NCBI RefSeq assembly: GCF_004375085.3 | Contig: NZ_SNAQ03000006.1 | Coordinates: 1-64,000, forward strand | Source of the DNA: Lewinella sp. W8 | GTDB lineage: Bacteria; Bacteroidota; Bacteroidia; Chitinophagales; Saprospiraceae | Reading direction: 5' to 3' | Length of the DNA stretch: 64,000 nucleotides | In this document: positions 24,654 to 33,423 of the stretch, in pieces | Numbering within the stretch: the first letter of the stretch is position 1 | Layout: every line of letters starts with the position of its first letter | Made by a program: the position numbers and the translations under genes | The notes under the pieces: generated by a model | Database searches by the model: none | Seen by the model: the letters and a program-made list of their open reading frames with translations, nothing else | What the model was told of the DNA's origin: nothing

Positions 24654-27600
24654 ATGCGATCGCTCACGACCTTATTCCTACTCCTGCTATTGCCCGGTTT
24701 TCTTACCGCCCAATCCAGCCTGGCCGAGATTCTGCGGTCTTCAAATGACTTCAACTCCCTGGTGGAACGTGGAGAGGCCTATTTCCGGCAAAAACACAAA
24801 AACACGCCCTTTAATGAACTCGGTCTGGGGGTTAACCGGGACGGCGAATTCGTCAAATTCATGCGCTGGCGAAAATTCTGGCAGGACCGGCTGAATCCGG
24901 ACGGAACGCTGGGCGATATTTCCGCCTACGGCAGAAAACGGGTGAAGCGCAACGAGCGAAAAAACAGCAACCCCTACGCCAACGTTCCGTGGACTAACAT
25001 TTCCTACGAAGATTACATCATCTCACAGATCGGCCTGGGGCGCACCACTTCCATGGTTTTTCACCCCTCCAACCCCAATATATTCTACGTGGGAGCCGCC
25101 ATCGGGGGCGTCTGGAAAACCACAGATGGCGGGCAGAGCTACGTCCCGATCGGTGACAACCTTCCCTTCCTGGCCGTCAGTGCCCTGGTGCTTGACGGGA
25201 ATACGCTCTACGTGGCCGTGAGTGACCACGTATGGTACGGACCGCCCAGCATTGGCGTCTATAAAACCAACGACGACGGACAAAACTGGGAGCCGACCGC
25301 TCTTTCCTTCGACTTCACCAGTGACCGGAGAATTTATTGGATGGAGCAGCACCCCAGCGCCCCCAAAACCATTCTGGTGGGCACCCAGGCGGGGCTCTAT
25401 AAAACCACCGATGGTTTCAGTTCCGTCACCAGCGTCAGCAACAGCAACACCTTTTCGGTCCGGTATAAAACGGACGATGCTAACGTAGTCTTTCAGGGGA
25501 CCTCCAATGGGCAACTACGCAGAAGCACCAACGGAGGAAATAGCTTTTCTACCCTACACGACTTTGGTAATGGTAACGTCTACATCATCCTTAGCCCTAC
25601 TGACGGTGATAAAGTGTTCGTTCGAAACAACGAAACCCTTTACCGCAGCTACGACGGTGGACTGACCTTCGATAACGGAACACCCCTACCCGAGAGCAAC
25701 CAGGTAGTCTTGTTTGCGCCCACTGACGATGACATCTTATTGTCCGGCAACTTCGAAACGCACCGATCGGATGACGGGGGGAACACCTTCAGTGCCACCA
25801 GCCAGTGGCTGGGCAACAATGGCCTGCCCGACATCCACGTTGATCAGCGCAACATGTTCTTCAACCCCCTCGAACCGAACGCGGTGTACTACACCAATGA
25901 CGGCGGGGTGTACCGCTACCTGATTGCCCAGGGTCAGTTCGAGAACCTGAGTAACGGGCTGGCCATTACCCAGTTTTACGACATCGCCGTGGCCCAGAAT
26001 GACCCGGCGGTGCTGAGCGGCGGCTCCCAGGATAACGGGAACGTGTTCCGGGGAAGCAACGGCAGCTGGATGCAGCACGCCCGCACGGGCGACGGGATGA
26101 ATCAGGATATCGACCCTACGGACGCTAACGTCCGCTACTGGTCCTACCAGTACGGGGCGATGCGCCGCTGGGAAAACGGGTTCAACCGGGGCATCGCTCC
26201 TCCGGGACAGGACGGAAACGGCGCCTGGGAGACGCCCTTTAAACTGGACCCCTCAAACCCTTCGCGGCTCATCGTTGGGTACGACCGGGTGTATGCGTCC
26301 AACGACCGGGGTAATTCCTGGACTGACATCAGTGGTTCCCTCGCTAATGGCGGCGACCTCAACGAGCTAGCCATCGCGCCGTCGGCTCCCGAAAGGATTT
26401 ACGCCACGCGGGGAGGAACCCTGTACGTGCGCGACCCCAATACCCTGACCTGGAGCAGTAAAAGTCTGCCGGGTCCCGTATCGGACCTCGAGGTGGACTT
26501 TAACAACGATCAGCTCATTTACGTTACCGTGCCGGGGTACAGCAGTGGCCAGAAAGTATTCCGCTCCGCTGATGCCGGCGACAACTGGGAGAACATCAGT
26601 GGTAGCCTGGCCAACGTTTCTACGGGAGCACTGGAACTGCTGCCGGGAAGCAATCACGGCATCTTTGTCGGCAACGACTATGGGGTCTTTTACCGGGACG
26701 ATAACAACCCGGACTGGCTGCAGTACGGCCAGTTGCCCAGCACCCGGGTGGAGGACATTGAGATTCAGGTATCCGCCCAGCTGATCCGGATCGGCACCCA
26801 CGGTCGCGGTGTCCTGGAAGCACCCATTGATATTCAGACTTGTTCGGCCAGTTCGGCCGACGGAGATAATGACGGCGTTTGCGATCTCTTCGACGCCTGC
26901 CCGGGATTTGACGACGGCCTGATCGGGACGCCATGCGAGGATGGAGATCCCTACTCTTCCGGGGAAAGGTTTACCACCAATTGTGCCTGTGAAGGCGGGA
27001 TGGCCAATCTGGAATACTGCGCGGCCGCGGGCAGTCCGGGAACCGGTAGTGACTACATTAACCTGGTGAATCTCCACACCATTCAGAACAGTTCGGGACA
27101 AACCGCCTACAGTGATTTCCGATCCATATCCACGGAACTGGAACAGGGCCGTGGCTACCCCATTGAAGTCAGACTTGCGGCCGTTTTCTCCCCCGACCGC
27201 GTACTCGCCTGGATAGATTATAATCGGGACGGGCAGTTTTCCACCGAGGAGTCTATTCCCATGTCGGTGCCAGATTCCGGAACGAGGATCAGTTCCGGCA
27301 CCGTAACGGTGCCCGTGGATGCTGACCTCGGTGCGACCACCTTGCGGGTCAGGGTCGTGTACTCGACCACCTTCGACACGCCCTGCGGGGATGCGTTCGG
27401 GGAAGTGGAGGACTATACCGTCTGGATGCTCTGTGGCGAAGGAAGTACCAATACTGCCTGTACCGGACTACCCCTAGAATGGGTAGGTTTTTCGGCCGAA
27501 CGGCAATCCGAAAAATCGGCTCGGCTCCGCTGGACTACCTCGCAGGAAGAAGGCCTGGACAAGTTTGAGGTGGAGCGGTCCGTGGACGGCATCGCCTTTG

Positions 27601-28013
27601 ATCAAATTGCCCAGGTAACCGCGCGGAACCTTTCCGAAGAAGGCAGCTACGTATACGTCGACGAAAATATTCAGGCTTCCGGTTACTATTATCGGGTTCG
27701 GGCGATGGAACACGACGGAAGCAGTAGCCTGACGGAGGTAAAACGAGTGTTGTTTCCATCCCATGCGAAAGCGTCCTTTTACCTTACCCCAAATCCCGCC
27801 AACGATTTTTGCACGCTTAACTGGCGGAAGGATGCTGGTCCCTTCACCTGGCAACTTTGGGAAGTAAACGGTAAAATGCTACGTACCCAGCGGGTTACTG
27901 ATTCCCAGCCGGGGAGCACCAGGATTCCCCTGGACGATTTACCACCGGGGATGTACCTCCTCAAAGTGAAACACTCACGGGAGACGGAGACGTTGACGCT
28001 CATCAAGCAGTAA
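24654..28013 (+). CDS. T9SS cargo: beta-propeller (sortilin/BNR-like) with GEVED domain
   Basis: This is a secreted protein of 1119 residues. After the signal peptide (LLLLLLPGFLTAQ) comes a large beta-propeller region (about 120-720) with Asp-box-like repeats such as VWKTTDGGQSYVPIG, YKTNDDGQNWEP and FRSADAGDNWENISG. A calcium-binding, Cys-containing stretch (DGDNDGVCDLFDACPG) follows, then a GEVED domain ending in FGEVEDYTVW near 915 and a fibronectin III-like domain. The last domain (from about 1040) is a type A T9SS sorting domain with YLTPNPAND and LPPGMYLLKV. It should be exported by T9SS and anchored on the surface. The ligand is unknown. Confidence 0.87.
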   Translation: MRSLTTLFLLLLLPGFLTAQSSLAEILRSSNDFNSLVERGEAYFRQKHKNTPFNELGLGVNRDGEFVKFMRWRKFWQDRLNPDGTLGDISAYGRKRVKRNERKNSNPYANVPWTNISYEDYIISQIGLGRTTSMVFHPSNPNIFYVGAAIGGVWKTTDGGQSYVPIGDNLPFLAVSALVLDGNTLYVAVSDHVWYGPPSIGVYKTNDDGQNWEPTALSFDFTSDRRIYWMEQHPSAPKTILVGTQAGLYKTTDGFSSVTSVSNSNTFSVRYKTDDANVVFQGTSNGQLRRSTNGGNSFSTLHDFGNGNVYIILSPTDGDKVFVRNNETLYRSYDGGLTFDNGTPLPESNQVVLFAPTDDDILLSGNFETHRSDDGGNTFSATSQWLGNNGLPDIHVDQRNMFFNPLEPNAVYYTNDGGVYRYLIAQGQFENLSNGLAITQFYDIAVAQNDPAVLSGGSQDNGNVFRGSNGSWMQHARTGDGMNQDIDPTDANVRYWSYQYGAMRRWENGFNRGIAPPGQDGNGAWETPFKLDPSNPSRLIVGYDRVYASNDRGNSWTDISGSLANGGDLNELAIAPSAPERIYATRGGTLYVRDPNTLTWSSKSLPGPVSDLEVDFNNDQLIYVTVPGYSSGQKVFRSADAGDNWENISGSLANVSTGALELLPGSNHGIFVGNDYGVFYRDDNNPDWLQYGQLPSTRVEDIEIQVSAQLIRIGTHGRGVLEAPIDIQTCSASSADGDNDGVCDLFDACPGFDDGLIGTPCEDGDPYSSGERFTTNCACEGGMANLEYCAAAGSPGTGSDYINLVNLHTIQNSSGQTAYSDFRSISTELEQGRGYPIEVRLAAVFSPDRVLAWIDYNRDGQFSTEESIPMSVPDSGTRISSGTVTVPVDADLGATTLRVRVVYSTTFDTPCGDAFGEVEDYTVWMLCGEGSTNTACTGLPLEWVGFSAERQSEKSARLRWTTSQEEGLDKFEVERSVDGIAFDQIAQVTARNLSEEGSYVYVDENIQASGYYYRVRAMEHDGSSSLTEVKRVLFPSHAKASFYLTPNPANDFCTLNWRKDAGPFTWQLWEVNGKMLRTQRVTDSQPGSTRIPLDDLPPGMYLLKVKHSRETETLTLIKQ

Positions 28014-28070
28014 ACCAAACACCAGGTGTTGGTTGAGGTCCTCATTTAATTTTTTAAAAAGTATTGTACC

Positions 28071-28439
28071 ATGTGGCAACATCCCTTCTACGGTCCTTCG
28101 GAGGACCAGGAATACTATTTCAAAGAAAGGTGTCACATCCTGGAGGTCATCAACCACCCGGAGGCTCCGGCCATCTCCCTTGCCCGGGCCCGGGTGGAGC
28201 CGGGCGTCACCACGGTGCTCCACGCCGTTGCCCGCACCGAGGTCTATTACGTTCTGGAAGGTCGGGGAGTCGCCCGGGTCGGTGATCAGGAGTATACCCT
28301 TGGCCAGGGTCAGGCGGCATACATTTCGCCCGGAACTCCCCAACAAATCAGCAATACGGAAGCCACTGATTTAGTCTTTCTGGCCATCTGTAGCCCCCGC
28401 TTCACCCCCGAATCCTACACCGACTTAGGGGAGAAATAA
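28071..28439 (+). CDS. Cupin domain-containing protein
   Basis: This is a 122-residue single cupin barrel in the cytosol. Motif 1 reads TTVLHAVARTEVYYVLEGRG and keeps one His and the Glu of the usual HxH-E set. Motif 2 reads YISPGTPQQISN, with Gln in place of the usual His. Metal binding may therefore be reduced or different from classical dioxygenase-type cupins. A small sugar- or effector-binding role is possible. It stands between two T9SS cargo genes but has no signal peptide. Its own 57-base upstream gap contains an AT-rich stretch. Confidence 0.8.
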   Translation: MWQHPFYGPSEDQEYYFKERCHILEVINHPEAPAISLARARVEPGVTTVLHAVARTEVYYVLEGRGVARVGDQEYTLGQGQAAYISPGTPQQISNTEATDLVFLAICSPRFTPESYTDLGEK

Positions 28440-28577
28440 CACTAAGTAAACGCGATATTTTGGAGAAAAATCCCAAAAGGATGTTGGGATGATTACCAAA
28501 TGTGCCGCCACAGACCATACAATATTCTGAATTTTGGTTTTTTTTGGGCGAATTGTTCACGTTACTGATTTTTTACA

Positions 28578-28585
28578 TAGCTTTA
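28578..28585 (+). promoter_or_regulatory. Weak -7 candidate for the S8 protease gene
   Basis: TAGCTTTA resembles TAnnTTTG. TTG at 28553-28555 lies 22 bases upstream. The 231-bp gap before the protease is T-rich and likely holds its promoter, with an mRNA leader of about 85 bases. Confidence 0.3.
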
Positions 28586-28670
28586 GCGCAGCTTTAAAGC
28601 GGTATGTCCAAATAATCATTCACGAGACTAGTGCATATCGGCGTTTCTCACAACCAACTAACACGCATTC

Positions 28671-31600
28671 ATGAAAAGACTTTTTCTCTTAGGAGCATTG
28701 TGCCTCCTCGGGCTTTCTTTTGTCCAAGCCCAAGCTACCTACTACTGGAGTACGGAAGGAAAAATTTCGGTTACCGCTTCAGATTACCAGTTCATCGTCA
28801 CGGCTAACGAGGGTGTTTCGTTAGACCAGGTGAGACTCGACAACGTGAAGCAATACGAAAGTTTTGCGCACAAAAACTACGCCGTTTTCGAGTCCGTTCG
28901 TCCGCTTTCTGCCGATCAGGTAGCGGCAACGCTCGGATTCGACACCGACGAAATCCAGGTGAGCCCCGGATTCCAGTACGAGGATGGTTTCACCATTTAC
29001 CCCACCCGTAAAATCGTGGTTCAACTCAACCGTAAGGAAGACGTTGGCGCCATGATGGACCTGGTAAACCAATACGGGGTAAAGGCCATCACGGACAAGA
29101 ACGGTATCTTCCGCATCGAGCTTGCACAGCTCGACGACGCCTTCGCCCTGTCCAACAAACTCTACGAGAGTGGCATTACGGCCTTTGCGCATCCTGATTT
29201 CTACGCGCCCATTGAGCGCTACCAGATCAACGATCCGCTCTTTAATCAGCAGTTCCAGATGAACAATACCGGCCAGACCATTGACGGTGTTGCCGGTCAG
29301 CCAGACGCCGACTGTAATGCATTGGAAGCCTGGAACATCAGTTTGGGTTCCAGCTCCATCACCGTTGCCGTAATCGATGACGGTCTGGAAGATCACGAAG
29401 ACTTTAACGACGGTACCGGAGCCAGCCGCTACATTGGCGGTTTCACGCCGGCCAATAACGGCAATGGTGACGCCATCAGCGGCAGTAACCACGGCGTAGC
29501 CTGTGCGGGTAGTATTGCGGCCAGCCATAACAACCTCGGTGTTCGTGGTGTTGCACCACTGGTCAAAATGCTGTCCGTAAACATCTTTTTCGGTGGTGAA
29601 TCCACCCAGGATATCGCCGACGGTATCAGCTGGGCCAAGAACAACGGCGCCGACGTACTGAGCAACAGCTGGGGATACACCAGCTGTACGGCCAGCTTTT
29701 CCAACATCCGTAACGCCATCGCTGATGCTGACGCCAACGGCCGTGGCGGTCTGGGTAGTATCGTCATCTTTGCTTCCGGTAACGGCTACAAAGACTGCGT
29801 CGACTTCCCCGCCAATGACCAGAATGCAGTAGCCGTAGGGGCCTTTGCCAACACGGGTATTCGTTCGGCCTACTCCAACTACGGTTCCGACCTCGACATC
29901 ATGGCTCCCTCCAACAACGTCGGTGGCCCCGGTGCCGGCGTACGTACCACGGACCGCATGGGAAGCCCGGGTTACACCAGCGGTAACTACACCAGCAGCT
30001 TCGGTGGTACTTCTTCTGCCTGTCCTACCGCAGCGGGTGTTGCCGCCCTTGTACTGGGCTACGACCCCAGCCTGACCACGACGGCCCTGAAGAACCTGCT
30101 CTACAGCACGGCCATCGACATGGGTCCCGCCGGTGTTGACGCCGAGTACGCCAACGGTCGGATCAACGCCCTGGGTGCCCTGCAGCAGCTCAGCGGTGGC
30201 GGCGGTGGCCCCACCTGTGACGACGGCATCCAGAACGGTGACGAAACTGGCATCGACTGTGGTGGTGCTAACTGTCCCGCTTGTCCTCCCGTTACCTGTA
30301 ACGGTACGGAAGTCACGCTGACCATCGTACTGGACAACTACCCCGAAGAAACCAGCTGGACCATCACCGCCGACGGCGGTGGCATCGTGGCCAGCGGCGG
30401 AACCTACGGCTTCCTGGCCGACGGTAGCACCTACACGGAAGACATCTGTCTGGCCGACGGTTGCTACACCTTCACCATCAACGACAGCTACGGCGACGGT
30501 ATCTGCTGTTCCTACGGTAACGGATCTTACTCCCTCACCGACGGAGGTACGGTGCTCGCCAGTGGTGGCGCTTTCGCTTCCTCCGAAGCGACCGCATTCT
30601 GTGTCGGCGGTGGTGGAGCAGACACCGAAGCCCCCACCACGCCCACCAACCTGACGGCCTCCAACATCACGACGAGCTCCATGGACCTTTCCTGGAATGC
30701 TTCTTCCGACAACGTTGGCGTTACCGGCTACAATGTCTACCAGGGTAGCACCCTGCTCGGAACCGTAACCGGAACCTCCGCTACGATCACGGGCCTGGCC
30801 GAAGGCACGACCTACACCTTCTCCGTGACGGCTACGGATGATGCCGGTAACGAATCCGGTGCCGCTTCCGTAACGGCGACCACCCTGACGGCCGGAGACT
30901 CTTCTCCGCCCACCACGCCCACCAACCTGGCCGCGTCCAACATCACGACCAGCAGCCTGGACCTGACCTGGAATGCCTCTTCCGATAACGTTGGCGTAAC
31001 CGGCTACAATGTCTACCAGGGTAGCACCCTGCTCGGCTCCGTAACCGGAACGGCCGCCTCTATTACGGGACTGGCCGAAGCCACGACCTACACCTTCTCC
31101 GTGACGGCCACGGACGCCGCCGGCAACGAATCCGGTGCCGCTTCCGTAACGGCAACCACGCTCTCTAGCGGTGGTGGTGGCCAGACCGAGACGATCTTCG
31201 CCTCCTTCTTCGAGACGGGATGGGACAACTGGAACGACGGTGGCTCAGATTGTTACCGCTACCGCGGCAGCCGCAGCTACGAAGGACAGTACTCCATCCG
31301 TATCCGCGACAATAGTGGTACGGCCAGCTCGATGACCTCCGACCCCGTTAACCTGACCAACTACGCCAGCGTAGATATGGAGTTCTACTTCTACCCCAAC
31401 AGCATGGAGAACGGCGAGGACTTCTGGCTTCAGTATAACGACGGTAGCGGCTGGCAGACGGTAGCGACCTACGCCAGCGGCAGTCAGTTCAGCAACGGAA
31501 GTTTCTACACTTCCACCGTAACCCTGGACCGCAGCCAGTACAACTTCTCGGCGAACGCCACCTTCCGCTTCCGCTGTGATGCCAGTGCCAATGCTGACCA

Positions 31601-31964
31601 GATCTACATCGACCAGGTGACCCTGACGGGTACCACCCTCGGCGGTGCCAACATCGGCGGTGACGGTACGACGGTTACCATTGAGCAGCTGCCCACCCGT
31701 ACGACCTTCGACATTGAGGACGAAAGCGAGTTCGATATCCGCATCTCCCCCAACCCCGCCACCGACCTGGTGACGGTCCGGGCCGACGAAGCCATCGAAA
31801 GCGTGACCGTGACCAGCATCGACGGTCGCCAGCTCCTTTACCGGAAAGTTGGTAACGTAGACCAGGCACAACTCGACGTCAGCGACTTCCCCGCGGGTGT
31901 TTACCTGATCAGTATTCAAACTACTGAAGAGCTCCTGACCGACAAGGTGGTAATCCGGCGCTAA
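28671..31964 (+). CDS. T9SS cargo: S8 (subtilisin) protease with FnIII repeats
   Basis: This is a secreted 1097-residue subtilase. Signal peptide residues 1-20 are followed by a prodomain-like part to about 190. The catalytic triad is D236 (VAVIDDG), H274 (GSNHGVACAG) and S448 (GGTSSACP), with N371 (ASGNG) as oxyanion residue. A Cys-rich beta domain with NDSYGDGICCSYGNGSYSLT lies near 545-645. Two nearly identical fibronectin III repeats (about 655-838), a jelly-roll-like domain and a T9SS type A sorting domain (ISPNPATDLV to DKVVIRR) follow. It is probably a surface or released protease. A strong terminator follows the stop. Confidence 0.92.
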   Translation: MKRLFLLGALCLLGLSFVQAQATYYWSTEGKISVTASDYQFIVTANEGVSLDQVRLDNVKQYESFAHKNYAVFESVRPLSADQVAATLGFDTDEIQVSPGFQYEDGFTIYPTRKIVVQLNRKEDVGAMMDLVNQYGVKAITDKNGIFRIELAQLDDAFALSNKLYESGITAFAHPDFYAPIERYQINDPLFNQQFQMNNTGQTIDGVAGQPDADCNALEAWNISLGSSSITVAVIDDGLEDHEDFNDGTGASRYIGGFTPANNGNGDAISGSNHGVACAGSIAASHNNLGVRGVAPLVKMLSVNIFFGGESTQDIADGISWAKNNGADVLSNSWGYTSCTASFSNIRNAIADADANGRGGLGSIVIFASGNGYKDCVDFPANDQNAVAVGAFANTGIRSAYSNYGSDLDIMAPSNNVGGPGAGVRTTDRMGSPGYTSGNYTSSFGGTSSACPTAAGVAALVLGYDPSLTTTALKNLLYSTAIDMGPAGVDAEYANGRINALGALQQLSGGGGGPTCDDGIQNGDETGIDCGGANCPACPPVTCNGTEVTLTIVLDNYPEETSWTITADGGGIVASGGTYGFLADGSTYTEDICLADGCYTFTINDSYGDGICCSYGNGSYSLTDGGTVLASGGAFASSEATAFCVGGGGADTEAPTTPTNLTASNITTSSMDLSWNASSDNVGVTGYNVYQGSTLLGTVTGTSATITGLAEGTTYTFSVTATDDAGNESGAASVTATTLTAGDSSPPTTPTNLAASNITTSSLDLTWNASSDNVGVTGYNVYQGSTLLGSVTGTAASITGLAEATTYTFSVTATDAAGNESGAASVTATTLSSGGGGQTETIFASFFETGWDNWNDGGSDCYRYRGSRSYEGQYSIRIRDNSGTASSMTSDPVNLTNYASVDMEFYFYPNSMENGEDFWLQYNDGSGWQTVATYASGSQFSNGSFYTSTVTLDRSQYNFSANATFRFRCDASANADQIYIDQVTLTGTTLGGANIGGDGTTVTIEQLPTRTTFDIEDESEFDIRISPNPATDLVTVRADEAIESVTVTSIDGRQLLYRKVGNVDQAQLDVSDFPAGVYLISIQTTEELLTDKVVIRR
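30632..31183 (+). repeat. Tandem 276-bp duplication encoding two FnIII domains
   Basis: Two units of 276 bp encode FnIII repeats that begin TPTNLTASN and TPTNLAASN and share GVTGYNVYQGSTLLG and TYTFSVTAT. They remain very similar at the DNA level, which suggests recent duplication or gene conversion. Confidence 0.7.
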
Positions 31965-31985
31965 GCTCTGGAATTACCTCCTGAA

Positions 31986-32024
31986 CAGCCCGCCTCCCTA
32001 CCCTGGGGGGCGGGCTTCTTTTTT
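31986..32024 (+). terminator. Intrinsic terminator after the S8 protease gene
   Basis: AGCCCGCC is paired with GGGCGGGCT and followed by TCTTTTTT. It is a GC-rich stem with a U-tract, 22 bases after the stop codon. Confidence 0.8.
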
Positions 32025-32105
32025 GGATATTAGAAATAATGTTCCAAGCGTTCCAAAATTTATGTTTTTTAACGAATCAGCTTTTCATACTTCGTTTCTC
32101 AACAA

Positions 32106-32113
32106 TATATTTA
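32106..32113 (+). promoter_or_regulatory. Candidate -7 box for the two-repeat secreted protein
   Basis: TATATTTA, with TTTT 20 bases upstream (32082-32085), roughly fits the Bacteroidota promoter form. The leader would be about 80 bases, in a notably AT-rich stretch. Confidence 0.35.
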
Positions 32114-32192
32114 CACAGTTTTAACTCGGTTTACACTCACCCCGTACAGTTTCAAAAAGCACTTCAATCTGTACACCTAATACTTAATCGCT

Positions 32193-33218
32193 ATGCAAAA
32201 ACTTTTTACGCTCTGTTTTTTCCTGTTACTGGCCGGATGGGTCCAGGCACAAATGGTGGAGGTCACCTTCGCCGTAGACATGAACGACGCCGGCGAAACG
32301 GTGGAAGCGGCCTTCGTGGCCGGAGAATTCCAGAACTGGACCCCCGCCGACGGTGCCCTGGATGACGCTAACGGAAATGGCGTCTGGGCCCGCACCTACA
32401 TGCTCGCCCCGGGTACTTACCTGTACAAATTCGGCATTGGCTCCGACTGGGGCAACAACGAAGGCGGTGGCCTCGGCGACTGCGGTGTCGACGACGGCAA
32501 CGGTGGCTTCAACCGGACCGTCACCGTGGAAGCAGGTAGCCCACAAATCATTGAGGTCGTCTACAATGGCTGTGATGAATCCAGCCTCACCTTTGACGGT
32601 AAGGTAGCCGTCACCTTCGGCGTTGACGTTAATGACGTCAACGGGTTTGATCCCGCCGGTGGTGCCTTCGTGGCCGGTGAATTTCAGGGTTGGACGCCCG
32701 GAGACGGTGCCCTTGCCGACGAAGACGGTGACGGTCTCTGGACGCGCACCTACCGCCTGTTCCCCGGCGCCACTTCCCCCTACAAGTTCGGTCAGGGAAG
32801 CGACTGGGGTAACAACGAAGGTGGAGGCCTGGCCGACTGCGGCACCGACGATGGTAACGGCGGCTTCAACCGTAACTTCGAAGTTCCTAACGATGGTTCC
32901 AAGGAGGTCACCTTCGCCTTCAACTACGACAGCTGCGAAACTTCCGACCTGGTTTCCGTAAACGACCTCTCCACCCTGAGCGGCGTGTCCATCTACCCCA
33001 ACCCCATGACCAACGTAGCCAGCATTCGCTTCGAGGATGAAGGCAACAGCCACGACGTATTTCTGAGCAACATGGCCGGCCAGGTCGTGCGCCAGTACCA
33101 CGACGTACGCGGCAATGGCGTAGACATCGAGCGGGGCAACCTCGCTCCCGGCCTCTACTTCGTGACCTTCCGCAACCAGGTAGGACAAATTGGCTCCGCT
33201 AAATTGATGATCCAGTAA
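32193..33218 (+). CDS. T9SS cargo with two CBM-like glycogen/starch-binding-type repeats
   Basis: This is a secreted 341-residue protein. A signal peptide (residues 1-20) precedes two homologous beta domains at about 22-127 and 138-248. Each has VTFxVDxND, AFVAGEFQxWTPxDGAL, WxRTY, YKFGxGSDWGNNEGGGL, a DCGxDDGNGGFNR motif and a closing Cys. They resemble the immunoglobulin-like carbohydrate-binding modules (CBM20/48-like, E-set) of glycan-active proteins. The C-terminal T9SS type A sorting domain starts near 265 (VSIYPNPMTN). No catalytic domain is present, so surface binding of a glycan is the likely job (inference). Confidence 0.82.
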   Translation: MQKLFTLCFFLLLAGWVQAQMVEVTFAVDMNDAGETVEAAFVAGEFQNWTPADGALDDANGNGVWARTYMLAPGTYLYKFGIGSDWGNNEGGGLGDCGVDDGNGGFNRTVTVEAGSPQIIEVVYNGCDESSLTFDGKVAVTFGVDVNDVNGFDPAGGAFVAGEFQGWTPGDGALADEDGDGLWTRTYRLFPGATSPYKFGQGSDWGNNEGGGLADCGTDDGNGGFNRNFEVPNDGSKEVTFAFNYDSCETSDLVSVNDLSTLSGVSIYPNPMTNVASIRFEDEGNSHDVFLSNMAGQVVRQYHDVRGNGVDIERGNLAPGLYFVTFRNQVGQIGSAKLMIQ

Positions 33219-33227
33219 CGGAGAATA

Positions 33228-33250
33228 TTTGGGGCGATTCCGCAGGTGCA
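33228..33250 (-). repeat. Dispersed GGCACCTGCG repeat, reverse copy
   Basis: On the minus strand it reads TGCACCTGCGGAATCGCCCC followed by AAA. It lies in opposite orientation to a degenerate copy 48 bases further on. Confidence 0.5.
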
Positions 33251-33297
33251 ACGCTCATCCGTGATCAGCCAGTAACCCTGGCCAGACCCGAGATGCC

Positions 33298-33320
33298 GGC
33301 ACCTGCCTCCGGCCAAACGC
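33298..33320 (+). repeat. Dispersed GGCACCTGC repeat, degenerate forward copy
   Basis: CGGCACCTGCCTCCGGCCAAACG keeps the first half of the repeat and a weaker second half. It makes an inverted pair with the copy at 33228. Confidence 0.4.
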
Positions 33321-33353
33321 CAGCATACCGCCCCCAATACTGACCTTACGCTG

Positions 33354-33387
33354 AGTGGCTCGTTCCGGCAGGGGCGAGCCACTTTTT
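33354..33387 (+). terminator. Intrinsic terminator between two T9SS cargo genes
   Basis: A 9-bp perfect stem AGTGGCTCG/CGAGCCACT ends in TTTTT. It separates the two-repeat protein from the Gly-rich/PKD protein. A -7-like TATCTTTA (33394-33401) follows for the next gene. Confidence 0.75.
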
Positions 33388-33423
33388 CGTGGTTATCTTT
33401 AGGGAATCCTAAAAACAAACACC

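Noticed and set aside
28013-28036. Hairpin AACCAAACACC/GGTGTTGGTT after the propeller gene as terminator
   Set aside because: It has a bulge and no adjacent T-run, so the evidence is too weak for a call.
32226-33251. 341-codon open frame opposite the CBM-like protein
   Set aside because: It mirrors the strongly biased codons of the real gene and has repeats only because the real gene does.
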